A stretch of 64,000 nucleotides of DNA from Marinobacter bryozoorum. GTDB taxonomy: Bacteria > Pseudomonadota > Gammaproteobacteria > Pseudomonadales > Oleiphilaceae. Under the pieces are notes generated by a model, which ran no database searches, had not been told where the DNA came from, and saw nothing but the letters and a program-made list of their open reading frames with translations. Positions within the stretch are counted from its first letter, which is position 1; every line of letters starts with the position of its first letter. The stretch is taken from NCBI RefSeq assembly GCF_023156245.1, contig NZ_JAKZAH010000002.1:172563-236562 (forward strand). The letters run 5' to 3'. Below are positions 62,415 through 64,000 of this stretch, piece by piece. The translations under genes were made by a program, and so were the position numbers.

Positions 62415-63543
62415 GGACTGGATCCCTCCCTGGCTTCCGAACACCTGGCAGCTGTCCCTTTGAACGACCACGTTTCGATTTCTGTTCCACTGCGCCGGAC
62501 ATCTGAGAAGCACCGAGCAATTCGCGCCGAACCTCCTCTAGGTCTGGTTGACAGAAACTGTCTTCACCCTCCCTGATTTCCTCAACCATCCGTTTTATCG
62601 CTTTAAGCGGATGCATCGTGGCCTCAAAATGAGCCTGACTGAGGCTGTTAGCATCGGAGGCGAGCGCTCGCTTCATTGCTCGGTAGACCCAATCTTTCAA
62701 AATACCCACGCAGCCACAGCAGCCGATATAAAAATACTCGAGATTGGGCTTCAACAACCTCTCATCAAGATTCATCGGCACATGGGCCAAAAGGCCGCTG
62801 TAGGCGTTGAAAAAAGACTGCTGATCGAGCTCAGAGCTGAAATCGTACCTGGGGAACTGTATGTAACTGGTGACCCGATTCATCTGGGCGCTCCAATCCA
62901 TCATAAAGCAGAGCTCATAGGTTCCAATGCCGACCAGCGTGCAACCGGTGCGCGAAGAAATGGACTTTAAAACGTCATAATACTGCTCGACCTTCCCAAT
63001 ACCGTGTTTAAAGAGATGCTGCAATTCATCCAGGATCAGTACTTGAGTCTTCCGGTCCTTGATGGCCTGTTCCATTTCGGTTCGTAGCCGAGCCACCGAC
63101 ATGTGCCCACCGGTCATGACATGACCTAGTTGGTGGTCTGTCGACGTTTTAATTTTAGATTTCTGATCGACCAAGGGTTCTCTCAGAGCAACCAGAACTT
63201 GCCGGTACAATTCTTTCCAATCGAAAGCGGCCTGCGATTCCATCCGAAGTTCAACACAAACGCAGGGAATGCATCCGGGATCTTCGTGCCACTGCGGCAC
63301 CAGCTCGCGGTATACATAGTCAGTCAAGCGCTTTGCTAGCGTTGTCTTTCCAACACCAGTAGGACCCGCCGCGATGATCATGTGTTTGCCCGTCCTTTCC
63401 TGCAGTGCAGTCACGGAATCCTGAAACACACCACTCAACTTGTCGTGTCGAAGCACGAAGCCTGAGTCAAAATAAGCGCAACGAATCTCATCACTGGCCT
63501 CGAATAAATCTGGTCGCACCTTTGTCTGGGGATGCCGCATCAA
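62404..63543 (-). CDS. tniB: TniB/TnsC-like AAA+ transposition regulator
   Basis: 379 residues. Walker A G-P-T-G-V-G-K-T-T (about 60) and Walker B V-L-I-L-D-E-L-Q-H-L-F (about 172) belong to the TniB/TnsC class, which passes the target signal from TniQ to the transposase. The C-terminus is basic. It overlaps the transposase stop by four bases. Confidence 0.88.
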   Translation of the reverse strand: MMRHPQTKVRPDLFEASDEIRCAYFDSGFVLRHDKLSGVFQDSVTALQERTGKHMIIAAGPTGVGKTTLAKRLTDYVYRELVPQWHEDPGCIPCVCVELRMESQAAFDWKELYRQVLVALREPLVDQKSKIKTSTDHQLGHVMTGGHMSVARLRTEMEQAIKDRKTQVLILDELQHLFKHGIGKVEQYYDVLKSISSRTGCTLVGIGTYELCFMMDWSAQMNRVTSYIQFPRYDFSSELDQQSFFNAYSGLLAHVPMNLDERLLKPNLEYFYIGCCGCVGILKDWVYRAMKRALASDANSLSQAHFEATMHPLKAIKRMVEEIREGEDSFCQPDLEEVRRELLGASQMSGAVEQKSKRGRSKGQLPGVRKPGRDPVHVS

Positions 63544-64000
63544 AAATCCTCCGGAATTGCCGCTGAATAGTCGATCTGAAAGGACAAAATCTCTGAACCC
63601 AAGTCTGGTTCACTGGCGTGTTCGTGGGGTTTAGGCGTACTTTTTAAATCAGCTCTGGCCACTCCCTTTTTGTGATCGTGGAGTTGCTCCTGATCACGCG
63701 CCTGCTGGCTTATCGAGAGACTTTCTTCTGTCGACTGAACTCGCTCGAACAAGCCGGCGATCTGGCGCATGGTCTGGTTTCTTGACTGGGCAAAGTTGGC
63801 GGCTGTTTTCCGATGCTCTTCCAAAAGCACGTGTAACTCTCTTTCGGTTCGCCCCCGGAAGACTTCGTAATGACTGATCACACGACACTTGTGCCAGGTC
63901 TTATTTGCAAAGGCATAAACATGTGCGTATTCCGGCGAACGTGACCGGTCATTCCGGGGATCGTGACCGATTTGCACACGGCCATCACGCTGGAGTCGGT
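63540..64000 (-). CDS. tniA: TniA/TnsB-like transposase, 3' part (partial)
   Basis: The frame is open to the window edge, so only the last 152 codons are seen. V-Q-I-G-H-D-P-R-N-D-R-S-R-S-P-E-Y-A-H-V-Y-A-F corresponds to the beta-barrel after the DDE integrase core in Mu/TnsB-type transposases. The helical tail (E-H-R-K-T-A-A-N-F-A-Q-S-R-N-Q-T) is where TnsB contacts TnsC. The catalytic triad lies outside the window. Confidence 0.8.
   Translation of the reverse strand, partial: RLQRDGRVQIGHDPRNDRSRSPEYAHVYAFANKTWHKCRVISHYEVFRGRTERELHVLLEEHRKTAANFAQSRNQTMRQIAGLFERVQSTEESLSISQQARDQEQLHDHKKGVARADLKSTPKPHEHASEPDLGSEILSFQIDYSAAIPEDF

Noticed and set aside
1..64000. CRISPR arrays
   Set aside because: No regularly spaced identical direct repeats with unique spacers were seen; the iterons at 356-520 are only four, palindromic and inside a gene.

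Overview
The window looks like the chromosome of a halophilic or marine gammaproteobacterium. I infer a Marinobacter-like genus from the GC-rich coding sequence and the order rnr-rlmB-rpsF-rpsR-DUF2232-rplI-dnaB-alr, together with an Anr/FNR regulator, FabB and a BCCT transporter. The genus is an inference; no 16S gene is present. Two mobile elements, each beside a tRNA gene, flank about 31 kb of core chromosome.

Region 1 (1 to about 29,230) is the right part of a lambda-like siphophage prophage; its left end and integrase lie outside the window. Genes read rightward. They encode a replication protein with four iteron-like repeats inside its gene, small early proteins, a holin-like protein and overlapping spanins, and a Mor-like activator. 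Terminase and a reordered head module follow (protease, decoration, capsid, gpW, portal). Next come a collagen-like protein and a complete diversity-generating retroelement (DGR). The last part holds a second lysis group, head-tail joining genes, and a tail module with a -1 frameshifted G/GT chaperone, tape measure and tail-tip proteins, one of them an RCC1-like propeller. The right end is a 3' fragment of tRNA-Met (attachment site), repeated in part 178 bp further on.

The DGR is the most interesting system. A 114-bp variable repeat (14309-14422) at the 3' end of a lectin/FGE-fold fibre gene matches a 114-bp template repeat (14895-15008). Twelve of 24 template adenines are substituted in the variable copy, but only 1 of 90 other bases. 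An Avd gene, a reverse transcriptase with IGNLTSQ and YMDD motifs, and a GGTA-loop hairpin just after the variable repeat complete the cassette. It sits in the head/neck part of the phage, not the tail-tip part.

Region 2 (about 29,400-60,800) is core chromosome. It holds metY, then a glycerol system (glpSTPQUV transporter, glpR, glpD) with probable GlpR operators. It continues with lipA, a chemoreceptor, an RND exporter, a BCCT transporter, a Q/M-rich periplasmic protein, an RbgA-like GTPase, fabB, and anr with an FNR box in its leader. The leftward block alr-dnaB-rplI-DUF2232-rpsR-rpsF-rlmB-rnr follows. The two glycerol ABC ATPases carry complementary degenerate motifs, predicting one live and one dead ATP site.

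Region 3 (about 60,810-64,000) is one end of a Tn7/Tn5053-like transposon. Its probable TGT terminus lies 28 bp after an intact tRNA-Leu(CAG) gene, followed by two 22-bp direct repeats resembling transposase-binding sites and by tniQ, tniB and the 3' end of tniA. The rest of this element is outside the window.
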